Shown: positions 26,200 to 34,072 of the stretch, one piece after another | Layout: every line of letters begins with the position of its first letter | Position numbering within the stretch: position 1 is the stretch's first letter | Source: an uncultured Clostridia bacterium | GTDB lineage: Bacteria > Bacillota > Clostridia > TANB77 > CAG-508 | Direction of reading: 5' to 3' | Assembly (NCBI GenBank): GCA_934120135.1 | Contig: CAKOTK010000001.1 | Span: 124,001 to 188,000 of the forward strand | DNA: 64,000 nt | Notes under the pieces: generated by a model | What the model was told of the DNA's origin: nothing | The model's database searches: none | What the model saw: the letters and a program-made list of their open reading frames with translations, nothing else | Translations under genes and position numbers: made by a program

Positions 26200-28557
26200 C
26201 TATTCTTCTGTATTTTCTACAGTGGTCATTTTTAGTTCTTGCCATCTCTCTTTAGACATAAGTACTTCACGAGGTTTGCTACCTTGATATCCTGATATTA
26301 CTCCTCTTTCTTCCATTTGGTCAATTATTCTTCCTGCTCTTGCATATCCTACTTTAAATCTTCTTTGTATAAATGAAGTAGAAGCTTGTCTTGTATCTAC
26401 AACTGTATCAATTGCTTCCATTAGTAGTGGATCTGTTCCATCATCATCTGCTTGTTCAGCTTCTAGGTCTTTTTCTGTTTTGTTTGCATTTTCAATTTGT
26501 TCTATTATATCTTCATTGTATTTAACTTCGCCATTAGCTTTAATGAAATCTACAATCTTTTCTACTTCTTTATCTGATACAAATGCGCCTTGAACTCTAG
26601 TAGGTTTTGTTGCACCTGCTGGATAGAATAACATATCACCTTTTCCAAGTAATTTTTCTGCTCCTACCATATCTAATATTGTTCTTGAATCTATTTGTGA
26701 AGATACCGCAAATGAAATTCTAGATGGTATATTTGCTTTAATAATACCTGTAATAACGTCAACTGATGGTCTTTGTGTTGCAATTACTAAATGCATTCCA
26801 GCCGCTCTTGCTTTTTGTGCCAAACGACATATTGAATCTTCAACATCTTTTGATGCTACCATCATTAAGTCTGCAAGCTCGTCTATGATAATTACAATTT
26901 GTGGTAGCACACCTGTATCTTCTTGTTTAGATATCTCATTATATCCCTTAATATCTCTAACACCTTTTTTAGCAAAAATTTGATAACGGTTTTCCATTTC
27001 TTGTACAGCCCAAGCAAGCGCTCCTGCTGCTTTTTTAGGGTCTGTTACAACTGGAATAAGTAAATGTGGTATTCCGTTATATACAGAAAGTTCAACTACT
27101 TTTGGGTCAACCATTAAAAGTTTTACTTCACTTGGTTTTGATTTATATATTATGCTTGAAATTAAAGTATTTATACACACACTTTTACCAGAACCTGTTG
27201 CACCCGCAATTAATACGTGTGGCATTTTAGCTATATCTGTAACTACAGGTTCACCTGCCACGTCTTTTCCTAAACCAAATGCTAATTTTGATTTATGGTC
27301 TTGGAAAGCACTTGATTCTATTATTTCTCTAAAGTGAACAATCTCATTTTCTTTGTTTGGAATTTCAATTCCAACTGCTTGTTTTCCTGGAATTGGTGCT
27401 TCAATACGAATACTTTCAGCTGCTAAGTTAAGTGCAATGTCATCTGCTAAATTAGCAATTTTGCTTACACGAACTCCCTCTGCTGGTTTTAATTCATATC
27501 TAGTAATTGCTGGTCCAACAGATACATTTTCAACTTTTGCTGAAACACCAAAACTATATAAAGTTTTTTGCAATTTTGTAGCTGTATCCATTACAGCCTT
27601 TTTTCCACCTTTGCTTGTCTTTTTCTCAGGTTCAGCTAATAGTTGAACTGGTGGAAATTCATAGTTTTCATCTTCTTCTGTGATTGTATGTTCCAATTGT
27701 AATACTTCTTTTGTCTTATCTTCTTTTTGTTCTTCAACTTGTTTAAATAAGTTAGCATCTATTACATCTGGTGAAGATGGTTCCTCTTTCTTTTTGCCAA
27801 AGAAAGGTATTGATAAATCATCATGATTATATTTTTTCTTATCATCTTTGTTATCTTTTTCATTTATATTTATTGTTAATTGATCTTCGAATTGAGAAGC
27901 TAGTTTTGCTGCCTCTTCTTTTTCCCTTAATCTTCTACCTTTTCTGTCCTCTTCAATAACTGTATCATCATAAGAATGCTTGCTTTTCTTTTCCTTTTTC
28001 TTCTCTTCTTTTCTTTCTCTTAACTCATCTAATAAATCACTAATCATTTCAGCGGGCCTTATTCCAAACATAAATATTAGTAGAATAACTGCTATACCTA
28101 TTGTTAATATTATTGCTCCTGTAGAACCTAATGCTTTTATTAAAGGTACAGCAACTACTGCTCCAATTGCTCCTCCTCCAATATCTTTTTCACCTAAATA
28201 ATATGCATCTTCTATAACGTTATCAAACTCTTTTTCTATTGATAAATTACCTTTTCCTACTTGAAAAATACTAAGCATAGCTGCAACACATAGCAAAAAT
28301 ATTCCATACTGAATTAACTTATGTGTCATATATTCCTTATCATTTTGAGTCATATATATTGCAATTAGTAAAGTTCCTATTGGAATAATGTATTTTATAA
28401 ATCCCATAATTCCACCAAGCATAGGACTTAACGTTTCTCCAATGCTTCCTGATTTTGTGTATATTAAAATCATTAATAATATGCTAAGTAACACTAATGC
28501 TACAACAGCTATATTTATATCTATTTTATTCTTCTTTTTTCTTCCTCGTTTAGCCAC
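26200..28557 (-). CDS. ftsK: DNA translocase FtsK/SpoIIIE
   Basis: This 785-residue protein has four to five N-terminal membrane helices (about residues 13-185), a charged linker (about 190-330) and the motor domain with Walker A IAGATGSGKSVCINTLI near residue 455, Walker B QIVIIIDELADLMMVAS, and the ATQRPSVDVITG segment. The C-terminal gamma winged helix (ASTSFIQRRFKVGYARAGRIIDQME) recognises orienting DNA sequences. It pumps DNA through the division septum. The length is close to B. subtilis SpoIIIE. It follows the 157-residue gene, with a hairpin in between at 28583-28612. Confidence 0.96.
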   Translation of the reverse strand: MAKRGRKKKNKIDINIAVVALVLLSILLMILIYTKSGSIGETLSPMLGGIMGFIKYIIPIGTLLIAIYMTQNDKEYMTHKLIQYGIFLLCVAAMLSIFQVGKGNLSIEKEFDNVIEDAYYLGEKDIGGGAIGAVVAVPLIKALGSTGAIILTIGIAVILLIFMFGIRPAEMISDLLDELRERKEEKKKEKKSKHSYDDTVIEEDRKGRRLREKEEAAKLASQFEDQLTININEKDNKDDKKKYNHDDLSIPFFGKKKEEPSSPDVIDANLFKQVEEQKEDKTKEVLQLEHTITEEDENYEFPPVQLLAEPEKKTSKGGKKAVMDTATKLQKTLYSFGVSAKVENVSVGPAITRYELKPAEGVRVSKIANLADDIALNLAAESIRIEAPIPGKQAVGIEIPNKENEIVHFREIIESSAFQDHKSKLAFGLGKDVAGEPVVTDIAKMPHVLIAGATGSGKSVCINTLISSIIYKSKPSEVKLLMVDPKVVELSVYNGIPHLLIPVVTDPKKAAGALAWAVQEMENRYQIFAKKGVRDIKGYNEISKQEDTGVLPQIVIIIDELADLMMVASKDVEDSICRLAQKARAAGMHLVIATQRPSVDVITGIIKANIPSRISFAVSSQIDSRTILDMVGAEKLLGKGDMLFYPAGATKPTRVQGAFVSDKEVEKIVDFIKANGEVKYNEDIIEQIENANKTEKDLEAEQADDDGTDPLLMEAIDTVVDTRQASTSFIQRRFKVGYARAGRIIDQMEERGVISGYQGSKPREVLMSKERWQELKMTTVENTEE

Positions 28558-28582
28558 TAGTATTTCTCCTTTTATACAAAAT

Positions 28583-28612
28583 AAAGGTCAGACGTTTCAA
28601 GATGTCTGACCC
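28583..28612 (-). terminator. Intrinsic terminator upstream of ftsK
   Basis: GGTCAGAC and GTCTGACC arms flank the loop ATCTTGAAAC and are followed on the minus strand by TTTATTTT. It ends the rsmD unit. Confidence 0.75.
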
Positions 28613-28623
28613 CTTCAAAATTA

Positions 28624-29061
28624 TTATTTAAGTTCTTTTCTATTATTTTGAATTACCTTCATTGCATCTTGAAGTGCAACTTCAATGCCAGCTAAAACGC
28701 TATCTGCATACTCTTTTGTTCCTTTTGATATTTCTCTAGACATTTCATTTGCTGTTTCTATGATTTCTACTTTCTTCTCATATGCTTTTCTTGTAATTTC
28801 ATGTTCGTCAATCATAGAAATAATTCTATTTTCAGCTTCTTTAATTATTTCGTCAGCTTCATTTTGAGCTTCTACTAAAATTCTTTGTCTTTCTTCTTTA
28901 ACCCATTTAGCTTGTTTTAGCTCTTCTGGTAATTTTAATCTAATTTCTTTAATTATATCTAAAATTTCTTCTTTATCAACTACACATTTACCAGAAAAAG
29001 GTACATTTCTACTTTTTTCTAACATATCCTCTAAAGTTTCTAATAAGGTGAATATTTCCAT
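28624..29061 (-). CDS. DivIVA/V-ATPase-subunit-H-like coiled-coil protein
   Basis: The best start is the ATG at 29061, preceded by AAAGGGG; the product is 145 residues beginning MEIFTLLETLEDMLEKSRNV. It carries VDKEEILDIIKEIRLKLPEEL and a long coiled coil (about 60-110) that resembles V-type ATPase subunit H or DivIVA. This gene type commonly follows rsmD in Clostridia. Its function is unproven; a scaffold role in division is possible. The longer upstream start would overlap rsmD and has no clear ribosome site. Confidence 0.75.
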   Translation of the reverse strand: MEIFTLLETLEDMLEKSRNVPFSGKCVVDKEEILDIIKEIRLKLPEELKQAKWVKEERQRILVEAQNEADEIIKEAENRIISMIDEHEITRKAYEKKVEIIETANEMSREISKGTKEYADSVLAGIEVALQDAMKVIQNNRKELK

Positions 29062-29083
29062 TGTTTTTAACCCCTTTCGAGTG

Positions 29084-29650
29084 CTATTCTGTTGCACTTT
29101 TTGCTAAGAATATAAGACTTACTCTTCCATATTTTCTTATATCTGTTACTTCTACATTTATTTTTTCTAATTCGAGTAATTCTCGTTTCTCATCATCGGT
29201 TTCTATGATTATATTTCCTTCTTCTTTTAGTAAATTTAGTGATAAGATTCTTTCTACAGAATCGACTGAAATATTAGCTTGATATGGTGGATCTATGTAT
29301 ACAAAATCAAATTGCAAGTTTTGTTGTTTTAATAATTCTAAAGCCTTTTTATAATCTTTAAGCATTACTACTGACTTATCTTGCATTTTTGTTTTTTCAA
29401 GATTATTGTATATCATTTTTACTGCAATAGGATTTTTTTCACATAGATAAGCTTTTTCAGCTCCTCTACTCAAAAATTCAATTGCTATTGCTCCACTTCC
29501 TGAAAATAAGTCTAAAATAACTGAATCTTGTATTTTATTTTGAATAATGTTAAATACTGATTCTTTTACTCTGTCAAGTGTAGGCCTTGTTGAAAGGCTT
29601 TCAATTGAATTCAATTTAGTTCCTCTTGCTGTTCCACTAATTACTCTCAT
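29084..29650 (-). CDS. rsmD: 16S rRNA (guanine966-N2)-methyltransferase
   Basis: This 188-residue Rossmann-fold methyltransferase starts MRVISGTARGTKL, a near-invariant RsmD opening. The SAM-binding segment is VILDLFSGSGAIAIEFLSRGA (about 43-63) and the catalytic motif is VYIDPPYQ (about 117). It methylates G966 of 16S rRNA during 30S assembly. It is the first gene of a unit whose 5' region contains TGTAAT repeats, and it is followed closely by the coiled-coil gene. Confidence 0.94.
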   Translation of the reverse strand: MRVISGTARGTKLNSIESLSTRPTLDRVKESVFNIIQNKIQDSVILDLFSGSGAIAIEFLSRGAEKAYLCEKNPIAVKMIYNNLEKTKMQDKSVVMLKDYKKALELLKQQNLQFDFVYIDPPYQANISVDSVERILSLNLLKEEGNIIIETDDEKRELLELEKINVEVTDIRKYGRVSLIFLAKSATE

Positions 29651-29718
29651 AGTACCTCTATAATGATATACATATATTTTATATTTTTCTGCTAATATGT
29701 CAATGATTTTAACACAAT

Positions 29719-29765
29719 TGTAATATTATCTTAATGCAATTGTAATAATGTTAAATTTCTGTAAT
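29719..29765. promoter_or_regulatory. TGTAAT repeats upstream of rsmD
   Basis: TGTAAT occurs at 29719-29724, 29741-29746 and 29760-29765. The first two are 22 bp apart, as in the outer pair upstream of cpaB. There is no exact N5 pair here, so a WalR assignment is weaker than for sepF or cpaB. No gene lies in the rest of 29651-29849. Confidence 0.3.
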
Positions 29766-29849
29766 ATTGCATTTGTATTATATATTAAAATTTTCTAATT
29801 GTAAAGTGTTTTTCCATAATATACTTTTCTATCAATATAATTGCAAAAA

Positions 29850-29886
29850 TAACAACCCTTTCTCATTTTGAAAAAGGGTTGTTTGG
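29850..29886 (-). terminator. Terminator of the 92-aa lone gene
   Basis: AACAACCCTTT and AAAGGGTTGTT arms with a loop of about 10 bases, followed on the minus strand by ATTTTTGC, directly after the gene's stop. Confidence 0.75.
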
Positions 29887-29889
29887 AGG

Positions 29890-30168
29890 TTACTGCTGAC
29901 GCTTCTTTGCCAGAAGAAGAAGTGCAAAATAAGTCTGTCGTACACTACCTTTAGGGGTAGTTTCAGACAAAAGATATATGCTCTTGGCGTCTACCTGACT
30001 TGCAACATCATTGATGCATTGGTTAAATGCTTCCCTATTTTTCATGTTTCGTTTGCCGATAACATCTATATAGAGTTCATACCACCGTTTATAATTTTCG
30101 TGAAGGATTCTGATATCCTCAATGTTCTTAGCGTCGAAGTTTTCCGGCTGTCTCTGCAAAATTTCCAT
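29890..30168 (-). CDS. Lone 92-aa gene of unknown function, foreign codon use
   Basis: The product starts MEILQRQPENFDAKNIEDIR, has no membrane segment and is mostly helical. A YKRWYELYIDV segment is encoded with a CGG codon (30087-30085), a codon absent from native genes in this window. It has its own consensus promoter (30220-30248), a good AGGAGG-like site before the ATG, and its own terminator. Its base composition is richer in GC than the neighbours. I recognise no family. It is one of four such single-gene units in the window. Confidence 0.7.
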   Translation of the reverse strand: MEILQRQPENFDAKNIEDIRILHENYKRWYELYIDVIGKRNMKNREAFNQCINDVASQVDAKSIYLLSETTPKGSVRQTYFALLLLAKKRQQ

Positions 30169-30219
30169 GTTTTTTCCTCCATGAAGTAATATATAATGTA
30201 TTTTTAATACATTACATAT

Positions 30220-30248
30220 ATTATACCGCTTTATGTAAATAGTGTCAA
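30220..30248 (-). promoter_or_regulatory. Consensus sigma-A promoter of the 92-aa gene, with a downstream palindrome
   Basis: On the minus strand TTGACA (30248-30243), a 17-base spacer and TATAAT (30225-30220) are perfect matches. Just downstream is TAATGTATT-AAA-AATACATTA, a palindrome that could be an operator or a 5' hairpin. Confidence 0.85.
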
Positions 30249-30301
30249 ATTACAACTACAGATGATAGTGTTTTGAGCATATGCTTTTAATTTTATACAT
30301 T

Positions 30302-30339
30302 AAAAAAAGTGCTTTTTGACCCCGTCCCCAAAAGCACCT
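30302..30339 (-). terminator. divIVA terminator with GGGGACGGGG loop
   Basis: On the minus strand GTGCTTTT and AAAAGCAC arms enclose GGGGACGGGGTCA and are followed by TTTTTTT. The loop sequence recurs in the terminator at 60137-60168. Confidence 0.8.
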
Positions 30340-30347
30340 TTTTAGTT

Positions 30348-30797
30348 TTAGTCTTTGTTTACATCTTTTAATAATTCTAATTGAGAAATAAGAAGCGATT
30401 CCATTTTCGCTTTGTATACGTCAAATTGTTTTTGTAAGTCTTCTAATTCTTTTTGTTTCATTGAAATTTCTTGTTCAAGTTCTACTACTGCTTGTTTTGC
30501 ATTTGCTTGCGCTTCATTTAATATTGCTTCAGCTTGTTGTTTTGCTAAGTTTTTAACATCATCTGCTGCTGTTTGTGCCATAATTAAAGTATTGTTTAAA
30601 GTGCTTTCAATATTTTTATACTTAGCCATATCTTCTTGCATATCTTCTATTTTGTTTTTTGCTTCTGCTGATTCTTTATATAATTTTTCATAGTCGGCTG
30701 TTATTTCATCTAAAAATTCATCTACTTCGTCTACACTATAACCACTCATCATTTGTTTTGAAAATTTTTTATTTTCAATGTCTAAAGGTGTAAGCAT
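30348..30797 (-). CDS. divIVA: Cell-division protein DivIVA
   Basis: This 149-residue protein begins MLTPLDIENKKFSKQMMSGY followed by SVDEVDEFLDEITADYEKLY, the membrane-curvature-sensing N-terminal domain of DivIVA. A coiled coil covers about residues 25-140. DivIVA gathers at curved membranes and poles and guides division and wall synthesis. It lies 15 bp downstream of sepF, the usual order, and ends at a strong terminator. Confidence 0.93.
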   Translation of the reverse strand: MLTPLDIENKKFSKQMMSGYSVDEVDEFLDEITADYEKLYKESAEAKNKIEDMQEDMAKYKNIESTLNNTLIMAQTAADDVKNLAKQQAEAILNEAQANAKQAVVELEQEISMKQKELEDLQKQFDVYKAKMESLLISQLELLKDVNKD

Positions 30798-30812
30798 ATT
30801 TATTCCTCCTAA

Positions 30813-31286
30813 TTAGTTTCCATTTCTTAGCCATGAAACTGATAATTTACTTTTTATTTCATCTCTTGCTATTTCATTTTCAATATCATAATTAAATGGT
30901 GCAATTAATACTATAGAATTAGATATTTTTTGCATATGTCCATCTAATGCATGTACTGCTCCTGATACAACATCTATAATTCTTCTTGCAACATCTTTAT
31001 TAACATATTCTAAATTAACGATTACTGATTTTTTTTGTTTTAGTAAATCGCAAATAGTTGCTGCTTGATCAAATGTTGTTGGTTGAGAAATAACCATTTT
31101 TACTTGTTGAACTTGAGGCATTGCAACAACTTTATTGTTTTTTCTGCCCCATAATCTTTTATCTTCTTGTTCTTCTTCATCATTTTCTACTTCTTCTGTG
31201 TCAACTTCTTCTATTTCTTCATCTCTATCTTCTGCTGGCTCCATTCCAAATAATCCCCATACTTTTTCCATTATAGCTCCTGCCAT
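30813..31286 (-). CDS. sepF: Cell-division protein SepF
   Basis: This 157-residue protein has the SepF layout: an N-terminal amphipathic helix (AGAIMEKVWGLFGM), an acidic linker rich in Glu/Asp (about 18-55) and a core domain from about residue 70 (KMVISQPTTFDQAATICDLL) with VIVNLEYVNKDVARRIIDVVSGAVHALDG. SepF tethers FtsZ to the membrane and bundles filaments. The ATG follows a GGAGGTTG site. Its upstream region carries a perfect TGTAAT-N5-TGTAAT box. Confidence 0.94.
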   Translation of the reverse strand: MAGAIMEKVWGLFGMEPAEDRDEEIEEVDTEEVENDEEEQEDKRLWGRKNNKVVAMPQVQQVKMVISQPTTFDQAATICDLLKQKKSVIVNLEYVNKDVARRIIDVVSGAVHALDGHMQKISNSIVLIAPFNYDIENEIARDEIKSKLSVSWLRNGN

Positions 31287-31400
31287 TTAAAACAACCTCC
31301 TAAAAATTACTCGTCCTTAGTTTTTAACTGTAAATAGTATCTAACTTTTTTGCTCTATTGTCAATAGTTTTTAAGCTTTGTAATGATAATTTAATATTTT

Positions 31401-31417
31401 TGTAATATTTTTGTAAT
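31401..31417. promoter_or_regulatory. WalR-like box upstream of sepF
   Basis: TGTAAT-ATTTT-TGTAAT matches the known WalR recognition sequence TGTWAH-N5-TGTWAH. It lies between the HlyD-like gene and sepF, so it could control sepF-divIVA. Confidence 0.45.
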
Positions 31418-31421
31418 ACTT

Positions 31422-32705
31422 CTATGTCGGATTTTTTAGAATTTCGTCATATAATGTCAAAGTCTTCCTTCCTTTTATCTCTTCACTTGTATAACCAAGT
31501 TCTTTTAGTTCACTACTTGTATAGTTTTCTACAATAGCATATTTATCGTTTTGTCTCAAAACTTTAACTAATATTCTATCTTGATATCCATTTCTTGTTC
31601 TAACAATATATGAAACTTCATTTTCTCCTTTTTGTTCTTTTCCTAATGCTGTATTTGGTATTTTCTTTCCACTATCACTCCACCAAATTATATCAAAAGA
31701 TACTTTCCTATAGCTAATCATTTCTTGCACTTGTTCATCAATTTTAAATATAATTACAACCTTGTCATCTTCTCTAGATATATATTCTATTTCGCTTGTA
31801 ACTTCTTTATTGTTCGAAAGTCTTAATTTAATTTTCTTTCCTGTCTCTGCTTCTTGTGCTTGTTTAGAATCTAAAATACAAGCTATATAACATTCAAAAT
31901 TGTTTATTATTTTAGCACTTTCTTTACTGTCAGCTACTATTTGTCCAGTTTTCAAATTTAAATTATTTAAAAGTTTAGATGTAATTTTCGAAAAGTCCTT
32001 TGGTGTAAGTACATCTTCGTATCCATCCACTTTATATGACACTGTTCCACTTATTGGCGCATTCAGTTTCTCCGAACCTTCATTTAGCTTGTTTTCATAA
32101 TTACTTCTTTCATTTATAAGTTTATTTAAATATGAACCTGCTGGACTTAATTTTCCAGCAATTTTAGCTTTTTTTACAATATTATTTGAAATTTCTTTTT
32201 TTACTTTTGTTATTGTTTGTATACTGTTTTCCTCTCTTAAAGACACTATTTGACTCTCTATTTGTTTTTCTAGTGCTTTTATGTCACCTGGAAGTAAAGT
32301 ATTTTCTTTCGACATAGCTTCATCAATTTTTACATCCAAATCTCTTATCTTACTTATTAGACTTTCCTCTCCAGAAGAATAGTAACGAAAAATGGCTTCT
32401 CCTTTTGCTACTCTTTCACCTTCTGTTTTTATTTGTTCAATTCCATTTTTATAATTTGAACCTTTTACTACAGTTTCTTCACGAATAATATATCCAACCG
32501 CTTTCTCAGTTTGATATATTTTACCTTGTTCTACGGTAAATGTATCTGTAGGATTTTTTATAAATACTACTACTTTGTAAATGCAAAATATAGAGACAAG
32601 AAGAGTTGCAGCAGAAATAATTAGCGCTTTTTTATTGTTTTTTAACGCCTCTAAATTCATTTTGTTCTTTACTTTTTTCTTTCTACTTGCTTTCTTTTTC
32701 TCCAC
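31422..32705 (-). CDS. HlyD-like membrane-fusion protein next to sepF
   Basis: This 427-residue protein has a Lys-rich cytoplasmic start (about 1-28), one membrane helix (about 29-48), then a lipoyl-like strand region (YIIREETVVKG), a coiled-coil part (about 115-210), a second half-lipoyl segment LNAPISGTVSYKVDGYED and a beta-barrel domain with VTSEIEYISREDDKVVIIFK. The order is that of HlyD-family adaptors. Homologues occur beside sepF in Clostridia. The partner transporter is not here, so the role (export or division) is open. It overlaps the 3' end of miaA by 23 bp, which suggests coupled expression. Confidence 0.75.
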   Translation of the reverse strand: MEKKKASRKKKVKNKMNLEALKNNKKALIISAATLLVSIFCIYKVVVFIKNPTDTFTVEQGKIYQTEKAVGYIIREETVVKGSNYKNGIEQIKTEGERVAKGEAIFRYYSSGEESLISKIRDLDVKIDEAMSKENTLLPGDIKALEKQIESQIVSLREENSIQTITKVKKEISNNIVKKAKIAGKLSPAGSYLNKLINERSNYENKLNEGSEKLNAPISGTVSYKVDGYEDVLTPKDFSKITSKLLNNLNLKTGQIVADSKESAKIINNFECYIACILDSKQAQEAETGKKIKLRLSNNKEVTSEIEYISREDDKVVIIFKIDEQVQEMISYRKVSFDIIWWSDSGKKIPNTALGKEQKGENEVSYIVRTRNGYQDRILVKVLRQNDKYAIVENYTSSELKELGYTSEEIKGRKTLTLYDEILKNPT

Positions 32706-33618
32706 TGTATTCCTCCAAAATATATTGTATATTTTGTTCTAATGGTGCTAAACCATTTATCCATTTTATGTCTTTATTTTTTCTAAACCAAGTTAATTGC
32801 CTTTTAGCATATCTTCTAGTTTCCATTTTTAGTTTTTCTATCATCTCTTCTTTAGTAGTTTCACCTTCTATGTACTCTACTACCTCTTTGTACCCTAAAC
32901 CTTGCATTGCTGTTGGAAATTCTTTGTATTTATTTACTAAGTTTTGCACTTCTTCTATTAACCCTTGTTCTAGCATGATGTCAACTCTTAAGTTTATTCT
33001 TTCATATAACTTTTCTCTATCCATAGTTATTGCAAAAACAATATAATCATATGGTGGTGGAATTAGCCTTGATTCGGCTTCTAGTTGGGTTTTAGTTTTG
33101 CCAGTTTGATGATAAATTTCTAATATTCTCATTATACGTTTCTTGTCATTTTTACTAATACTTTGAATTGCCTGTTCATCTATTTTTTTAGCCTCTTCAT
33201 ATAGCTTTTCTAATCCTTCTTGTTCTACTAGTTTTTCTAATTCTTGCCTATATTTTAAATCTGTTTCAAGTTCTAGATATTCAATATTGTATACTAAGGC
33301 ATCAACATATAATCCTGTTCCTCCAACTATTATCGGGGTTTTGTTTCTACTTAAAATTTCTTCTATTTTTTGAGTAGCCGCCTTTTTAAAGTCTGCTACA
33401 CTATACCTTTCGCTTGGCAATACAAAATCTATTAGATGGTGTGGTATTCCATCCATTTCTTCTACTGTAGGCTTTGCTGTGCCTATAGTCATATCTTTAT
33501 ATATTTGCATAGAATCGCAAGAAATAATTTCACCATCTATTTTCTTGGCAAGTTCAATAGACAAGCTGGTTTTTCCTGATGCTGTAGGTCCACATATAAT
33601 AATTACCTTTGGTTTCAT
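32683..33618 (-). CDS. miaA: tRNA dimethylallyltransferase
   Basis: This 311-residue enzyme adds a dimethylallyl group to A37 of tRNAs that read UNN codons. It shows the P-loop IICGPTASGKTSLSIELA (about 6-23), EIISCDSMQIYKDMTIGTAKP with the catalytic Asp, GIPHHLIDFV, and PIIVGGTGLYVDALV. The tail RRYAKRQLTWFRKNKDIKW is the family's C-terminal signature. It is in the mutL-miaA order found in many bacteria, with a 143-residue membrane protein in between. Confidence 0.96.
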   Translation of the reverse strand: MKPKVIIICGPTASGKTSLSIELAKKIDGEIISCDSMQIYKDMTIGTAKPTVEEMDGIPHHLIDFVLPSERYSVADFKKAATQKIEEILSRNKTPIIVGGTGLYVDALVYNIEYLELETDLKYRQELEKLVEQEGLEKLYEEAKKIDEQAIQSISKNDKKRIMRILEIYHQTGKTKTQLEAESRLIPPPYDYIVFAITMDREKLYERINLRVDIMLEQGLIEEVQNLVNKYKEFPTAMQGLGYKEVVEYIEGETTKEEMIEKLKMETRRYAKRQLTWFRKNKDIKWINGLAPLEQNIQYILEEYSGEKESK

Positions 33619-33631
33619 TTCGTTCTCCTTT

Positions 33632-34063
33632 TTATTTTTGTGCTGATTGCACTATGTTTAAAATTCCATTTTGAATATCTTTAAAATAAAAGAATTCAAT
33701 TATTAATACAATTATCAAAATTACAGAAAATAATATTATACGATTTCTGAAATTTTGTTTTTTCAATCTGCCTTGTTTAAAATATTTATAAGAACTAGCT
33801 AAAAAAGGTAGTACCACCATACAGTTTATTGGTACAAATGTAAATACTATAAAGTTTTTGCCTAACTCTTTCGCTGTTCCTAAATCAATATTTCTAGTGC
33901 TTAACCAATATATTGATGAAACTGTAATATATATAATCGCAACGCCAACTACTATAAATGTCATTTTTTCTTTTTGGGCAATTTCTTTTCCTAACATTTT
34001 ATATGTCATAAAAATTGCTATTAAATTTAATACTAAAATAGATAGATAAATAAATATAACCAT
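33632..34063 (-). CDS. Small four-helix membrane protein between mutL and miaA
   Basis: This 143-residue protein has four hydrophobic segments at about 2-22, 32-54, 68-92 and 106-128 and a Lys/Arg loop (KYFKQGRLKKQNFRNR) between the last two, the positive-inside pattern. The start is 9 bp after the mutL stop, so it is part of the same message. No motif identifies a function. Confidence 0.7.
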   Translation of the reverse strand: MVIFIYLSILVLNLIAIFMTYKMLGKEIAQKEKMTFIVVGVAIIYITVSSIYWLSTRNIDLGTAKELGKNFIVFTFVPINCMVVLPFLASSYKYFKQGRLKKQNFRNRIILFSVILIIVLIIEFFYFKDIQNGILNIVQSAQK

Positions 34064-34072
34064 TGTTTTCTC

